A stretch of DNA of 64,000 nt from NCBI RefSeq assembly GCF_005860805.1, contig NZ_VCEJ01000005.1, positions 682,001 to 746,000 of the forward strand, given 5' to 3'. The translations under genes were made by a program, and so were the position numbers. This DNA is from Dyadobacter luticola (lineage in GTDB: Bacteria; Bacteroidota; Bacteroidia; Cytophagales; Spirosomataceae). The notes below the pieces were generated by a model. The model worked only from the letters and a program-made list of their open reading frames with translations, ran no database searches and had not been told where the DNA came from. Every line of letters begins with the position of its first letter. Within the stretch, counting starts at the first letter, position 1. Positions 17,013-25,528 of this stretch are shown piece after piece.

Positions 17013-17630
17013 GTGCGAATCTCAGCTGAAAATATCGGGAAGAAATTTGTGCGGGAGTGGATTGTCCGTAACGCCAGTTTTGAGCTGAATGCTGGCGAAA
17101 GTTATACATTCGTCGGGCCAAATGGCAGCGGGAAATCGACCTTGCTGCAACTGCTGACGGGTATTACGCCGGTTTCCGAGGGCAAAATCACCTATCAAAC
17201 CGGCGACAAGAAAATCGAGGAGGATCATTGGTACAAACATCTGGTCATCGCCGCTCCTTATCTTGAACTGATAGAGGAGTTTACCTTGCGGGAGCTCACC
17301 GAATTCCACACGCGGTTCAAGCCTTTCAAAAGCCGGATGTCTTTTTCGGATTTCGAGGATTTTATCCAGCTGGCGCACGCCAAACACAAAACAGTCCGCC
17401 ATTTTTCGTCGGGGATGAAGCAGCGGGTGAAGCTGGGCCTGGCATTTATGTCCGATGTGCCCGTTATTTTTCTGGATGAGCCCACTACCAATCTGGATGC
17501 GCAAGGCATCGGATGGTACCTGGATAATGTGGCAAAATACACTCAAAATCAGCTTGTTTTGCTGGGTTCGAATGTGAAACAGGAATACGAGTTTTGTGAA
17601 AATATCATATCGGTTTCTGCGTTCAAATAA
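17013..17630 (+). CDS. ABC transporter ATP-binding protein
   Basis: A 205-residue single ABC ATPase. Walker A is GPNGSGKST (about 35-43), the signature is FSSGMKQR (about 131), and Walker B is VIFLDEPTTNLD (about 149-160). The GTG at 17013 is the start; homology begins at once and no in-frame ATG precedes it. The small size and gene content recall CcmA-type exporters, but no permease gene is adjacent, so the partner and substrate are unknown. It is probably co-transcribed with the CBS-domain gene (33-base gap) and the large secreted protein gene (18-base gap). Confidence 0.9.
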   Translation: MRISAENIGKKFVREWIVRNASFELNAGESYTFVGPNGSGKSTLLQLLTGITPVSEGKITYQTGDKKIEEDHWYKHLVIAAPYLELIEEFTLRELTEFHTRFKPFKSRMSFSDFEDFIQLAHAKHKTVRHFSSGMKQRVKLGLAFMSDVPVIFLDEPTTNLDAQGIGWYLDNVAKYTQNQLVLLGSNVKQEYEFCENIISVSAFK

Positions 17631-17648
17631 AAAACAGGGGGCTGGCCA

Positions 17649-20600
17649 ATGCGGAGAACTTTACATTCCATTTACTTCATTTTTTTGCTTCTTACCGCTT
17701 CCCAATCCCTGGCTGGCGGGATGTATTTTATTGAAAACAAGGGTCAGTGGGACAAGGATGTGCTTTATCGCGCAGAAATTCCGGGAGGGTTTTTGTTTTT
17801 AAAAAGCAAGTCGCTGGTATATGTCATGTATGATGCCAAAAAGGTCTCGGCTCAGCACGCCAATCACGCGTCGACTTCATCGGCAGCAAAAGAAAATACG
17901 GAGGCAGTCAGCATTGCGGCGCATGGGGTTGAGGTGCAGTTTCAAAATGCCGTTTCTGCTGTAAAACACACGCCGAAAAAGCCGATTGAGACTTATTTCA
18001 ATTATTTTTTAGGTGGAAAAGAGGCCAATTGGGGCGATGGAGCGAACGGTTTTGAGGAAGTTTTATATGAAAACCTGTATCAGGGCATCGACCTCCGCAT
18101 TTATCTCCACCAGGCTCAGTTAAAATATGAATTCATCGTCAAGCCACAGGCAGATCCGTCACAGATCAGTTTGAAATATTCAGGGGCGGAAAAAGTTTCG
18201 CTGAATGAAACCGGACAGCTGGTCATTAAAACTTCGATTAACTCATTCAAGGAAGCTGAGCCATATTCTTTTCAGAATGTAAATGGCCGCGTGGTGGAAA
18301 TTGCGTCGCCTTTTGAGCTGCAAGCCGACAATGTCGCCCGGTTTACTTTGCCAAAAGGTTACAACAAAAACGCAGTCTTGACCATCGATCCCGAGTTGAT
18401 TTTCTCCACATACTCAGGCGCTTTCGCCGATAATTGGGGGCACACGGCGACGTATGATTCCGAGGGTAACCTGTACTCGGGAGGGACGATTTTCGGTACC
18501 AATTTTCCGGCGACGGTCGGCGCGTTCCAGACAAAATTTGAGGGCTTGGTGGATGTTTCCATCATGAAATTCACGCCCGATGGAAGCAAGCTGCTTTACG
18601 CTACATTCCTGGGCGGGAACAATACGGATATTCCTGCAAGTCTTATTGTTAACTCGAAAAAGGAGTTGCTGATTCTGGGGACAACTTCCTCTAAGAATTT
18701 TCCGACCAGATCAAATGCATTTCAGCCAGCATTTGGCGGTGGTACCCGGACTGTGCCCATCTCCGGTCTTGACCTGGCAAATGGTGGTGATATTTTTATT
18801 TCAAAACTCAGTTCCGACGGCAAGCAGCTGACCGGTTCGACTTACCTCGGCGGCGATGGAAATGATGGCGTAAGCAACACCCGGGCTTTCACGATCCGAA
18901 ATTACGGCGATGCCTTAAGAGGTGAGATTGTGGTCGACCAGTCTGATAATGTACTCATTGTATCCTCGACGAACTCTGGCAACTTTCCGGTTAAAAACTA
19001 TGTGCAGGAAAGGATCGGCGGAAACCAGGACGGGATTATCAGCAAGCTGGATGCCGGGCTGAATAACTTGCTTTGGAGTACCTATTTTGGCGGTGAAAAA
19101 GAGGAGGCGGCCTATTCTTTAAAATCAATGTCGAATGGTGACATTTATGTGGTAGGCGTCACCACCAGCGGGCTCCTTTTGCCAACTACTACTGCATCCT
19201 ATCAGCAACATTTGAAAGGTACCGAAGATGCTTTCCTGGCTAAATTTTCGGCGGATAAATTGGTGGCTGTCACATATTTAGGAACCGATAAACAGGATAC
19301 CGGATATCTGGTAGACACCGATCCTGGCGGCAATGTGTATGTTTACGGCCTCACGACGGGCACTTACCCGGTCAGCCAGGGCGTTTACCAGAATGCCAAA
19401 AGCGGGCAGTTCATCCACGCGCTCGACCCAACATTATCCAAAAGCATTTTCTCAACAGTCATCGGCTCGGGTCGTGGTACACCCGACATTTCTCCCACGG
19501 CATTTTTGGTCAGCGAATGTGGCAACATTTACATGGCAGGCTGGGGAGGAAATGTCAATAGCGGCACAGATAACAACCAGGCAAGCAGCACATTAGGGAT
19601 GAAAGTGACGGAGGATGCCATGAAGCCAACCACGAATGGTAATAACTTTTACATTGCGATTCTGGAACAAGGCGCGAAGTCGCTTTTGTACGCCACCTAC
19701 TTCGGCAGCGACAGTAGGAACGGTGGAGCACAGGGCGATCACGTGGACGGAGGCACGAGCCGGTTTGATAAAAATGGCACAATTTACCACGCCACCTGCG
19801 CCTGCGGAGGCAGCTATTTTCCCACGACCCCGCAGGCCTGGTCGAAAACCAATAACAGCGATAATTGTAATAATGCGGCTTTCAAGATCGATATTGATCG
19901 GTTAAAGGCAAATTTCGATGTGTATTCCGGCACTAAAAAAGACGTTTTCAGCGGCTGCGCGCCACTTTCCTTATCATTTGTAAATACCAGCGAAGGTGGA
20001 ATTGATTATATCTGGGAAGTGAGTGGCGCCACGATTTCCCGCGAGGAAGATCAGGCGACCTACACATTTAGCAAACCCGGAGAATATACCGTCACATTAA
20101 AAGCCTATAACCGCCTCAGCTGCAAGCGCATTGACGTGGTAGAAAAGAAAATTGTCGTTGAAACGCTGACCACGAAGGTTACTCCGGACACGACGGTTTG
20201 TGAAAATTCAACCATAAGTCTGCTCGCTTCTGGCGGGACGCAATATAAATGGTCTCCCGCGGCGGGTTTGAGCAACACTAACATTTCCAATCCGACTGCG
20301 ATTGTGAAAGAAACGATGGAATATTCGGTCGAAATCGCGAATGCAAGTGGCTGCAAGGTGACTCAAAAAGTGAAAATCGCTGTGCAGAAAAAAACGGATT
20401 TTGTGGATATGCCGGATACGGAAGTGTGCCAGGGAGCGTCAGTAACGTTGTCTGTTTCAGGCAATGCTACGCAATATAAATGGCTGGCGACGAATGGTTT
20501 GCAGGAGACGATCGCCAAATCCGTAACCGTCAGGCCGACGCAGACCACGACTTATACCATTGAAGGAATTTATGCCGATGGTTGCCGGCCGCTGCGGGAA

Positions 20601-21104
20601 ATTACCGTGAAAGTAGATAATTCTTACGAGCCAAAATTTGATATAAAAACTTCGGGCGGGGCTTGTAATGAACCATTTAGCTATTCTATGTCTAATCAAA
20701 CGACGAATGCGCAGCGTTATGAGTGGAATCTGGGCGTCGGCGGAAAAATCACTGAGCCGGAGATTAATGAGTATGTTTATGACAAACCGGGAGAGTATAC
20801 GGTAACATTAACTGCCTATAATGCTGCGGGTTGCGCGTTATCGGTTTCTAAAAAAGTAGTCGCCTCGCCGCCATTTACATTAACCAATGTAATCACGCCG
20901 AATGATGACGGGAAAAATGACTTTTTCGTTGTGCCGGTTTCCCCTTCGTCGCTGGAAGTTTTTAACAGGTGGGGAAAATCGATTTTTAAAAATGCGGATT
21001 ATAAAAATGACTGGGGTAAGAACATTGAAAATGGTACTTACTTCTATGTGGTTGATACTCCGCAGGGTAACCACTGCAGAGGGTGGGTAGAGGTGTTGCA
21101 CTAG
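17649..21104 (+). CDS. Large T9SS-secreted protein with SBBP-type repeats, PKD domains and gliding-motility-associated C-terminus
   Basis: A 1151-residue secreted protein. The signal peptide (FIFLLLTASQSLAGG) leads into a Bacteroidota domain starting FIENKGQWDKDVLYRAE. The middle, roughly residues 255-760, is a beta-propeller-like region with repeated blocks of the type LLYATFLGG, GSTYLGGDGND, LWSTYFGGEKEEAA and LLYATYFGS (SBBP repeats). PKD-like segments with YTFSKPGEYTVTLKAYN (about 800) and YDKPGEYTVTLTAYN (about 1045) flank Ig-like segments. The C-terminus (VITPNDDGKNDFF, then VFNRWGKSIF) is a type B sorting domain exported by the type IX system. An extracellular adhesive or surface role is likely but unproven. 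Confidence 0.93.
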   Translation: MRRTLHSIYFIFLLLTASQSLAGGMYFIENKGQWDKDVLYRAEIPGGFLFLKSKSLVYVMYDAKKVSAQHANHASTSSAAKENTEAVSIAAHGVEVQFQNAVSAVKHTPKKPIETYFNYFLGGKEANWGDGANGFEEVLYENLYQGIDLRIYLHQAQLKYEFIVKPQADPSQISLKYSGAEKVSLNETGQLVIKTSINSFKEAEPYSFQNVNGRVVEIASPFELQADNVARFTLPKGYNKNAVLTIDPELIFSTYSGAFADNWGHTATYDSEGNLYSGGTIFGTNFPATVGAFQTKFEGLVDVSIMKFTPDGSKLLYATFLGGNNTDIPASLIVNSKKELLILGTTSSKNFPTRSNAFQPAFGGGTRTVPISGLDLANGGDIFISKLSSDGKQLTGSTYLGGDGNDGVSNTRAFTIRNYGDALRGEIVVDQSDNVLIVSSTNSGNFPVKNYVQERIGGNQDGIISKLDAGLNNLLWSTYFGGEKEEAAYSLKSMSNGDIYVVGVTTSGLLLPTTTASYQQHLKGTEDAFLAKFSADKLVAVTYLGTDKQDTGYLVDTDPGGNVYVYGLTTGTYPVSQGVYQNAKSGQFIHALDPTLSKSIFSTVIGSGRGTPDISPTAFLVSECGNIYMAGWGGNVNSGTDNNQASSTLGMKVTEDAMKPTTNGNNFYIAILEQGAKSLLYATYFGSDSRNGGAQGDHVDGGTSRFDKNGTIYHATCACGGSYFPTTPQAWSKTNNSDNCNNAAFKIDIDRLKANFDVYSGTKKDVFSGCAPLSLSFVNTSEGGIDYIWEVSGATISREEDQATYTFSKPGEYTVTLKAYNRLSCKRIDVVEKKIVVETLTTKVTPDTTVCENSTISLLASGGTQYKWSPAAGLSNTNISNPTAIVKETMEYSVEIANASGCKVTQKVKIAVQKKTDFVDMPDTEVCQGASVTLSVSGNATQYKWLATNGLQETIAKSVTVRPTQTTTYTIEGIYADGCRPLREITVKVDNSYEPKFDIKTSGGACNEPFSYSMSNQTTNAQRYEWNLGVGGKITEPEINEYVYDKPGEYTVTLTAYNAAGCALSVSKKVVASPPFTLTNVITPNDDGKNDFFVVPVSPSSLEVFNRWGKSIFKNADYKNDWGKNIENGTYFYVVDTPQGNHCRGWVEVLH

Positions 21105-21135
21105 GCGGGGAATTTTACATGAGCAACACAAGCGT

Positions 21136-21143
21136 TATCTTTG
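21136..21143 (+). promoter_or_regulatory. Candidate -7 promoter element for the DUF4920 gene
   Basis: TATCTTTG matches TAnnTTTG, 40 bases before the ATG at 21184. Confidence 0.5.
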
Positions 21144-21183
21144 AAATCACATTTTTATTTTAACTATAAACACATTAACATCT

Positions 21184-21633
21184 ATGAAAAAGCTGACTTT
21201 ACTCGTGCTCATCATCGTGGCTGCTTTCACGGCAAGAGCCCAGGATGCGAATCATTTCGGAAAAGAAATCAATGATAAAAAGGCGATAGAAGCGAATGCG
21301 CTGCCTGCCAAAATGGGCGAAAAATCGGAAATGCAGGCAAAAGTGAGCGCGACGGTTGAAGATGTGTGCCAGGTGAAGGGCTGCTGGATGACCGTGAAAC
21401 TGGATAATGGTGAAACAATGCGGGTGGTTTTCAAGGATTACGCGTTTTTTGTACCAAAAGACATCGCCGGGAAAACAGTGGTTTTTGAAGGGGAAGCGCA
21501 GAAAAAGATGATCCCGGTGGAACATTTGCAGCATTATGCGAAAGATGCCGGCCAAAGCAAGGAAGAAATTGCAAAAATCACGGAGCCGAAACAGGAACTC
21601 ACCTTTGTCGCGGACGGCGTGCTCGTCAAATAA
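21184..21633 (+). CDS. DUF4920 exported protein
   Basis: A 149-residue exported protein. The signal peptide is MKKLTLLVLIIVAAFTARAQ. The mature part carries VEDVCQVKGCWMTVKLDNGE (two cysteines five residues apart) and a small beta-barrel-like pattern, matching DUF4920 as I remember it; the CxxxGCW block is characteristic. Members are small periplasmic OB-fold-like proteins of unknown function. The paired cysteines could bind metal or form a disulfide. It has its own upstream promoter-like element and a hairpin 28 bases after the stop. Confidence 0.85.
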   Translation: MKKLTLLVLIIVAAFTARAQDANHFGKEINDKKAIEANALPAKMGEKSEMQAKVSATVEDVCQVKGCWMTVKLDNGETMRVVFKDYAFFVPKDIAGKTVVFEGEAQKKMIPVEHLQHYAKDAGQSKEEIAKITEPKQELTFVADGVLVK

Positions 21634-21661
21634 TCGGTTTTAGTAGATAAGAAACATCCGG

Positions 21662-21698
21662 GTGGACGCTTTGTAGACATACAGAGCGTCCACTTTTT
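21662..21698 (+). terminator. Terminator-like hairpin whose T-tract touches the next start codon
   Basis: GTGGACGCT (21662-21670) / AGCGTCCAC (21685-21693) with a 14-base loop, then five T (21694-21698) directly followed by the ATG of the SGNH gene. It reads as the terminator of the DUF4920 gene, but its position makes it the leader of the next gene too. Confidence 0.7.
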
Positions 21699-23486
21699 AT
21701 GTCTATGAAATCCAGATTTTTCCTATCCCTCGGCATTATTGCCTGCCTTTCCCTGCCTGCTTTTGCACAAAATGAAAACCTGAAATGGTGGAACCCGCAG
21801 TCGGCCACATTCCCGGTTATTGAAGGACAAGCTTGGACGAAGGAAGTTAAAAACCCTTACGATCGGCTGCCGGCGCGTGCGGAGAAGCAGGTACGGGATG
21901 AAGTTTGGAAATTGTCAAACCAATCTGCGGGTTTGATGATCCGTTTCCGGGCTAATTCTTCTCAAATCAAGATCAGGTATACCGTCGGCGGCAAGCATGC
22001 GCTGCCTCACATGCCGACGACGGGCGTGAGCGGTGTGGATTTGTATTCAATAGCAAGTGACGGTGAAACACGCTGGTGTGCAGGGAAATATGCTTTTGGA
22101 GATACCATTACTTATGATTTTAAAGGTCTTGAACCGAATGACAAATACCACACCCATGGGCGCGAGTACCGGTTGTTTTTGCCGCTTTATAATAGTGTAA
22201 AATGGCTGGAAATTGGGACGCCGGACCGTACGGAGTTTACGCCGCTGCCTGTGCGGCCAGACAAGCCGATTGTGATTTATGGCACTTCCATTGCTCAGGG
22301 TGGGTGCGCATCTCGTCCGGGCATGGCTTGGACGGCGATATTAAGCAGGAAAATGGACCGGCCGCTCATTAACCTGGGTTTTTCGGGAAATGGCAGGTTA
22401 GAAAAGGAAGTCGTAGATATTGTTTCCGAAATCGATGCGAAGGTTTTTGTGCTGGATTGTTTGCCAAACCTGATCATTCAGCCGGAATCGAAACTGGGTC
22501 TGACCAGTGACATAATCAAAGACCGGATTTTGGCTACCGTAAAAACATTGCGAGGCAAGCATCCTGAAACGCCGATTGTACTTGCGTCGCACGCGGGGTA
22601 TACCGATGATGGCGTGAACCCGCAGCGAAAGCATTTTTATGAAGAGGCGAATGAAACATTGGGGCTGGCATTCAGGCAGTTGAAAGCGGAGGGAATAAAC
22701 AATTTATATCTGATCCCGCGCGAAGATTTCGGTCTGGATATCGAGGGAACGGTGGATGGGACGCACCCCAATGACATTGGCATGATGGATTATGCGGAGG
22801 GTTACGAGAAACATTTGCGCGACATTCTGCACGAAAACCAGGGAACATTAGCAACTACAAGACCCATTACCCAGCTTCGGGAGCTGCACGGTTACGATTG
22901 GGAGGCGCGCCACAAGGAAATATTGGATTTAAATGCCAAATCGGCGCCGCAGACCATTGTTATTGGAAATTCAATTACGCATTATTGGGGAGGTAACCCG
23001 AAGGCAAGCAGGGCAGCCGGCGCGGATTCGTGGGAAACGACTTTCGGAAAGAATGCGCGAAACCTGGGCTTTGGCTGGGATCGGATTGAGAATGTGCTCT
23101 GGCGTGTCTATCACGGTGAGTTAGACGGTTTCTCAGCCAAAAATATTTTCATCAACATTGGCACCAACAACCTGGGGCTTAGCTCGGATGATGAAGTTGT
23201 GGAAGGCTGGAAAATGCTGATCGACGCATTGAAGTTTCGGCAACCAAATGCCAGGATTAATATGATGGGTATTTACCCACGCAGGCAGCAAGAACCGCGG
23301 GTTGCCAAATTAAATGAGCGGCTGGCGCTGATTTGCGGGGAGAAGAATGTTGGATATATCGATCCCGGACAAGTGTTTCTTCAAAAAGACGGGAAAATCG
23401 ACGAGTCGCTCTTTTCTGACGGTCTGCACCCGAATGCCAAAGGGTATAGTTTGCTGGGCGCTCAGATTAAGCCGTATGTAAAGTAA
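21699..23486 (+). CDS. Exported protein with two tandem SGNH/GDSL hydrolase domains
   Basis: A 595-residue exported esterase-like protein. The signal peptide ends near residue 24 (CLSLPAFAQ). Residues about 25-185 form a beta-rich N-terminal domain found in front of some SGNH esterases. The first SGNH domain starts at IVIYGTSIAQGG (nucleophile S197), continues with INLGFSGNG, and ends at DGTHPND. The second starts at IVIGNSITHYWGG (Ser about 424), has INIGTNNLG, and ends at DGLHPNAKG. Both keep the Ser and the DxxH pair, so both may be active, probably on acyl or acetyl groups of polysaccharides. ATGs at 21699 and 21705 are both possible starts. It converges on menA with three bases between the stop codons. 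Confidence 0.9.
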   Translation: MSMKSRFFLSLGIIACLSLPAFAQNENLKWWNPQSATFPVIEGQAWTKEVKNPYDRLPARAEKQVRDEVWKLSNQSAGLMIRFRANSSQIKIRYTVGGKHALPHMPTTGVSGVDLYSIASDGETRWCAGKYAFGDTITYDFKGLEPNDKYHTHGREYRLFLPLYNSVKWLEIGTPDRTEFTPLPVRPDKPIVIYGTSIAQGGCASRPGMAWTAILSRKMDRPLINLGFSGNGRLEKEVVDIVSEIDAKVFVLDCLPNLIIQPESKLGLTSDIIKDRILATVKTLRGKHPETPIVLASHAGYTDDGVNPQRKHFYEEANETLGLAFRQLKAEGINNLYLIPREDFGLDIEGTVDGTHPNDIGMMDYAEGYEKHLRDILHENQGTLATTRPITQLRELHGYDWEARHKEILDLNAKSAPQTIVIGNSITHYWGGNPKASRAAGADSWETTFGKNARNLGFGWDRIENVLWRVYHGELDGFSAKNIFINIGTNNLGLSSDDEVVEGWKMLIDALKFRQPNARINMMGIYPRRQQEPRVAKLNERLALICGEKNVGYIDPGQVFLQKDGKIDESLFSDGLHPNAKGYSLLGAQIKPYVK

Positions 23487-23489
23487 GAT

Positions 23490-24383
23490 TTACAAAACGA
23501 TCCCGATGCCGAAAAGAATCACAAACAAAAGCGTTGATAAAGCCATTTGTTTGAGATAAGGATCTAATTCACTGGCATTTGTGAGTCTTGTGATAGCCAG
23601 GCCGTTTTTAATGAAAAGTGGAAAGCTCAATAAAAACAGCAGGCTGGTATAATGTGAAAAATGCAGGATCGTATAGATCAACACGCATAACATCCCGGTG
23701 ATCAGGATCATCCAGTGGTACCGGATCGCTTTTTCACGGCCCAGTCTGACGGGAATTGAATTCTTGCCGGTGGCTTTGTCAGATTCTATGTCCCTGATAT
23801 TGTTGATGTTGAGTACGCCAACCGCAAAAAGTCCGCAGCTTGAAGCAGGTAACAAAAGTCCCCAGTCCCAAATATGGGTATGTAAATAATTACTTCCCAG
23901 CACGCCGACCCAGCCGAAAAAGATCAACACAGATAAATCTCCCAATCCGACGTAGCCGTATGGACGTTTGCCTGCGGTATAGGTGAGCGCTGCAATTATA
24001 CAAGCAACACCAATCCCCAGGAACACCCAGAAAGCATTGGCGGGTGCATCGCGCAGGGCGACAATAAGTAATGATATTCCTGAAATTAACGCGAGGATTG
24101 AGAAAACAATAATCGCCTTCAACATGGCTGAGGATGATATTTCACCCGAATGTACCGCCCGTTTCGGGCCTTGGCGTAATTCGGTATCCTTGCCATTCAC
24201 TGCATCGCCGTAGTCATTGGCGAAATTGGAAAGTACTTGTAAAATGATGGTAGTCAGTACACTGAGCAATGCGACCGGCCAGCTGAATGCTCCCTGACCC
24301 GCGGCCAGAAAACAGCCCATTAAAATACATGAAAGAGAGAGGGGCAGTGTTCTGGGACGCGCAGCTTCAATCCAGGGATTCAT
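23490..24383 (-). CDS. menA: 1,4-dihydroxy-2-naphthoate polyprenyltransferase
   Basis: An integral membrane prenyltransferase of 297 residues that attaches the polyprenyl chain to 1,4-dihydroxy-2-naphthoate in menaquinone synthesis. The first Asp-rich motif NDYGDAVNGKD is near residues 56-66 and the second, RDIESDKATGKNS, near 195-207; together they bind magnesium-diphosphate. Eight or nine hydrophobic segments cover the rest. The start MNPWIEAARPRTLPLS is typical of MenA. It stands alone among unrelated neighbours, 24 bases from the next gene on the same strand. Confidence 0.95.
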   Translation of the reverse strand: MNPWIEAARPRTLPLSLSCILMGCFLAAGQGAFSWPVALLSVLTTIILQVLSNFANDYGDAVNGKDTELRQGPKRAVHSGEISSSAMLKAIIVFSILALISGISLLIVALRDAPANAFWVFLGIGVACIIAALTYTAGKRPYGYVGLGDLSVLIFFGWVGVLGSNYLHTHIWDWGLLLPASSCGLFAVGVLNINNIRDIESDKATGKNSIPVRLGREKAIRYHWMILITGMLCVLIYTILHFSHYTSLLFLLSFPLFIKNGLAITRLTNASELDPYLKQMALSTLLFVILFGIGIVL

Positions 24384-24406
24384 TGAAAATCGTAATGTGA
24401 TAAATG

Positions 24407-24781
24407 TCAGGCTGCTGCTCTTTGCTCAGCCCAGTTAATGATTTGTTCGGCAAGGTGCAGACCTTCTTTGGAAATGTTAGCACTCAGGTTTCCGTCATAG
24501 CTCATCGAAAGATGCAGCACGTCGTAAGCCGCGAGGAATGTGTATAGAATTTTCTTGTCTCTTTGCGATAATTCTTCTTTGTACCAATCTACGCTTTTGC
24601 GGCCCTTTTTCTTGTCGCCCAAAACTGCATCTAATGCGACCAACACACCAGCATAAGCTGTATGCCCGGCCATTTTTACATACTTGCGGTCCTGGTAAAA
24701 GCCATTTTCTTTTACGGCTTTTTCACGTAAAATTTCCTTTGCGTTGGAGAGGTATCTTTTCGCTTCTGTAATGTCTTTCAT
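24407..24781 (-). CDS. DUF5618 family protein
   Basis: A 124-residue, probably all-helical soluble protein. It has the pattern I associate with DUF5618: EAKRYLSNAKEIL at the start, KMAGHTAYAGVLVALDAVLG in the middle, and LHLSMSYDGNLS towards the end. The arrangement recalls small HEPN-like helical bundles, but no catalytic Rx4-6H motif is evident. No function is known. It lies between menA and the glutathione peroxidase gene, whose terminator sits just upstream, so it is likely transcribed separately. Confidence 0.75.
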   Translation of the reverse strand: MKDITEAKRYLSNAKEILREKAVKENGFYQDRKYVKMAGHTAYAGVLVALDAVLGDKKKGRKSVDWYKEELSQRDKKILYTFLAAYDVLHLSMSYDGNLSANISKEGLHLAEQIINWAEQRAAA

Positions 24782-24823
24782 AAAAAGTGTGTCAGATTAA
24801 TTGTTAAAAAACAAAGGAGGAAA

Positions 24824-24852
24824 AGCAGCCGAAAGCGAAACTTCCGGCTGCT
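24824..24852 (-). terminator. Terminator of the glutathione peroxidase gene
   Basis: AGCAGCCG (24824-24831) / CGGCTGCT (24845-24852) with a 13-base loop; on the minus strand it is followed by TTTT and a T-rich stretch, 11 bases past the peroxidase stop. Confidence 0.7.
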
Positions 24853-24862
24853 GTAATGTTAC

Positions 24863-25447
24863 TTAAATACCAACTGCTTGCGTAAATTCAGCGTCGGTTG
24901 GTAATACTTTTGAAGCGAAGAAATTAGTCAGTTCGCCTTTTTCGTTGATTACATATTTGCAGAAATTCCAGGTTGGAACTTTGTCATTCCAGCCATTCAA
25001 ATCTTTGGTAGACAGCCATTTGTAAATCGGAGCCTGATCTTCGCCCAAAACAGAAACTTTTTCGAACATCGGAAAAGTCACGCCATAAGTGGCAGAGCAG
25101 AACTGCGCGATCTCTTCGTTGCTGCCTGGCTCTTGCTCCTTGAAATTGTTAGCAGGGAAACCCAAAACCACTACTTTGTCACCGTGGTCTTTATAGAATT
25201 TTTCCCAGTCGGCATACTGTTTGGTGAAGCCGCATTTCGAAGCCACATTCAGGATCACTACCTTTTTGCCTTTGTACTTGCTCAGGTCGACCGTCTTGCC
25301 GCCTACCAGCGATTTTACTTTAAAATCATACAAAGACTGTTTCGCAGCCGGTGCATTTTCGGGGCGGGATGCCATTTCACTCGTGTCAGCCATGAAACTG
25401 CTGACAATTGTTGTAGCCATAACTAAAATTGTTTTTAAAAAGCTCAT
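24863..25447 (-). CDS. Exported thioredoxin-type glutathione peroxidase
   Basis: A 194-residue peroxidase reducing hydroperoxides. The peroxidatic Cys is C72 in NVASKCGFT; the Gln in FPANNFKEQEPG and the Trp-Asn pair in TWNFCKY complete the catalytic set. A second Cys in QFCSATYGVTFPMF occupies the resolving position of thioredoxin-dependent members, so thioredoxin rather than glutathione is the likely reductant. The usual FPCNQF block reads FPANNF here. A hydrophobic N-terminal segment (FLKTILVMATTIVSSFMA) before the domain suggests export or membrane anchoring. Its terminator lies immediately downstream. Confidence 0.93.
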   Translation of the reverse strand: MSFLKTILVMATTIVSSFMADTSEMASRPENAPAAKQSLYDFKVKSLVGGKTVDLSKYKGKKVVILNVASKCGFTKQYADWEKFYKDHGDKVVVLGFPANNFKEQEPGSNEEIAQFCSATYGVTFPMFEKVSVLGEDQAPIYKWLSTKDLNGWNDKVPTWNFCKYVINEKGELTNFFASKVLPTDAEFTQAVGI

Positions 25448-25528
25448 AGAAGTCTTGGTTATTGGTTAGAACGAATTTATAATAAACGGTTTGAATACAA
25501 GCTTTTCAGGTTTTAAAGAAATATTTCT

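Noticed and set aside
17022..17546. 174-codon open frame antisense to the ABC ATPase
   Set aside because: It mirrors Walker and signature motif codons of the real gene.
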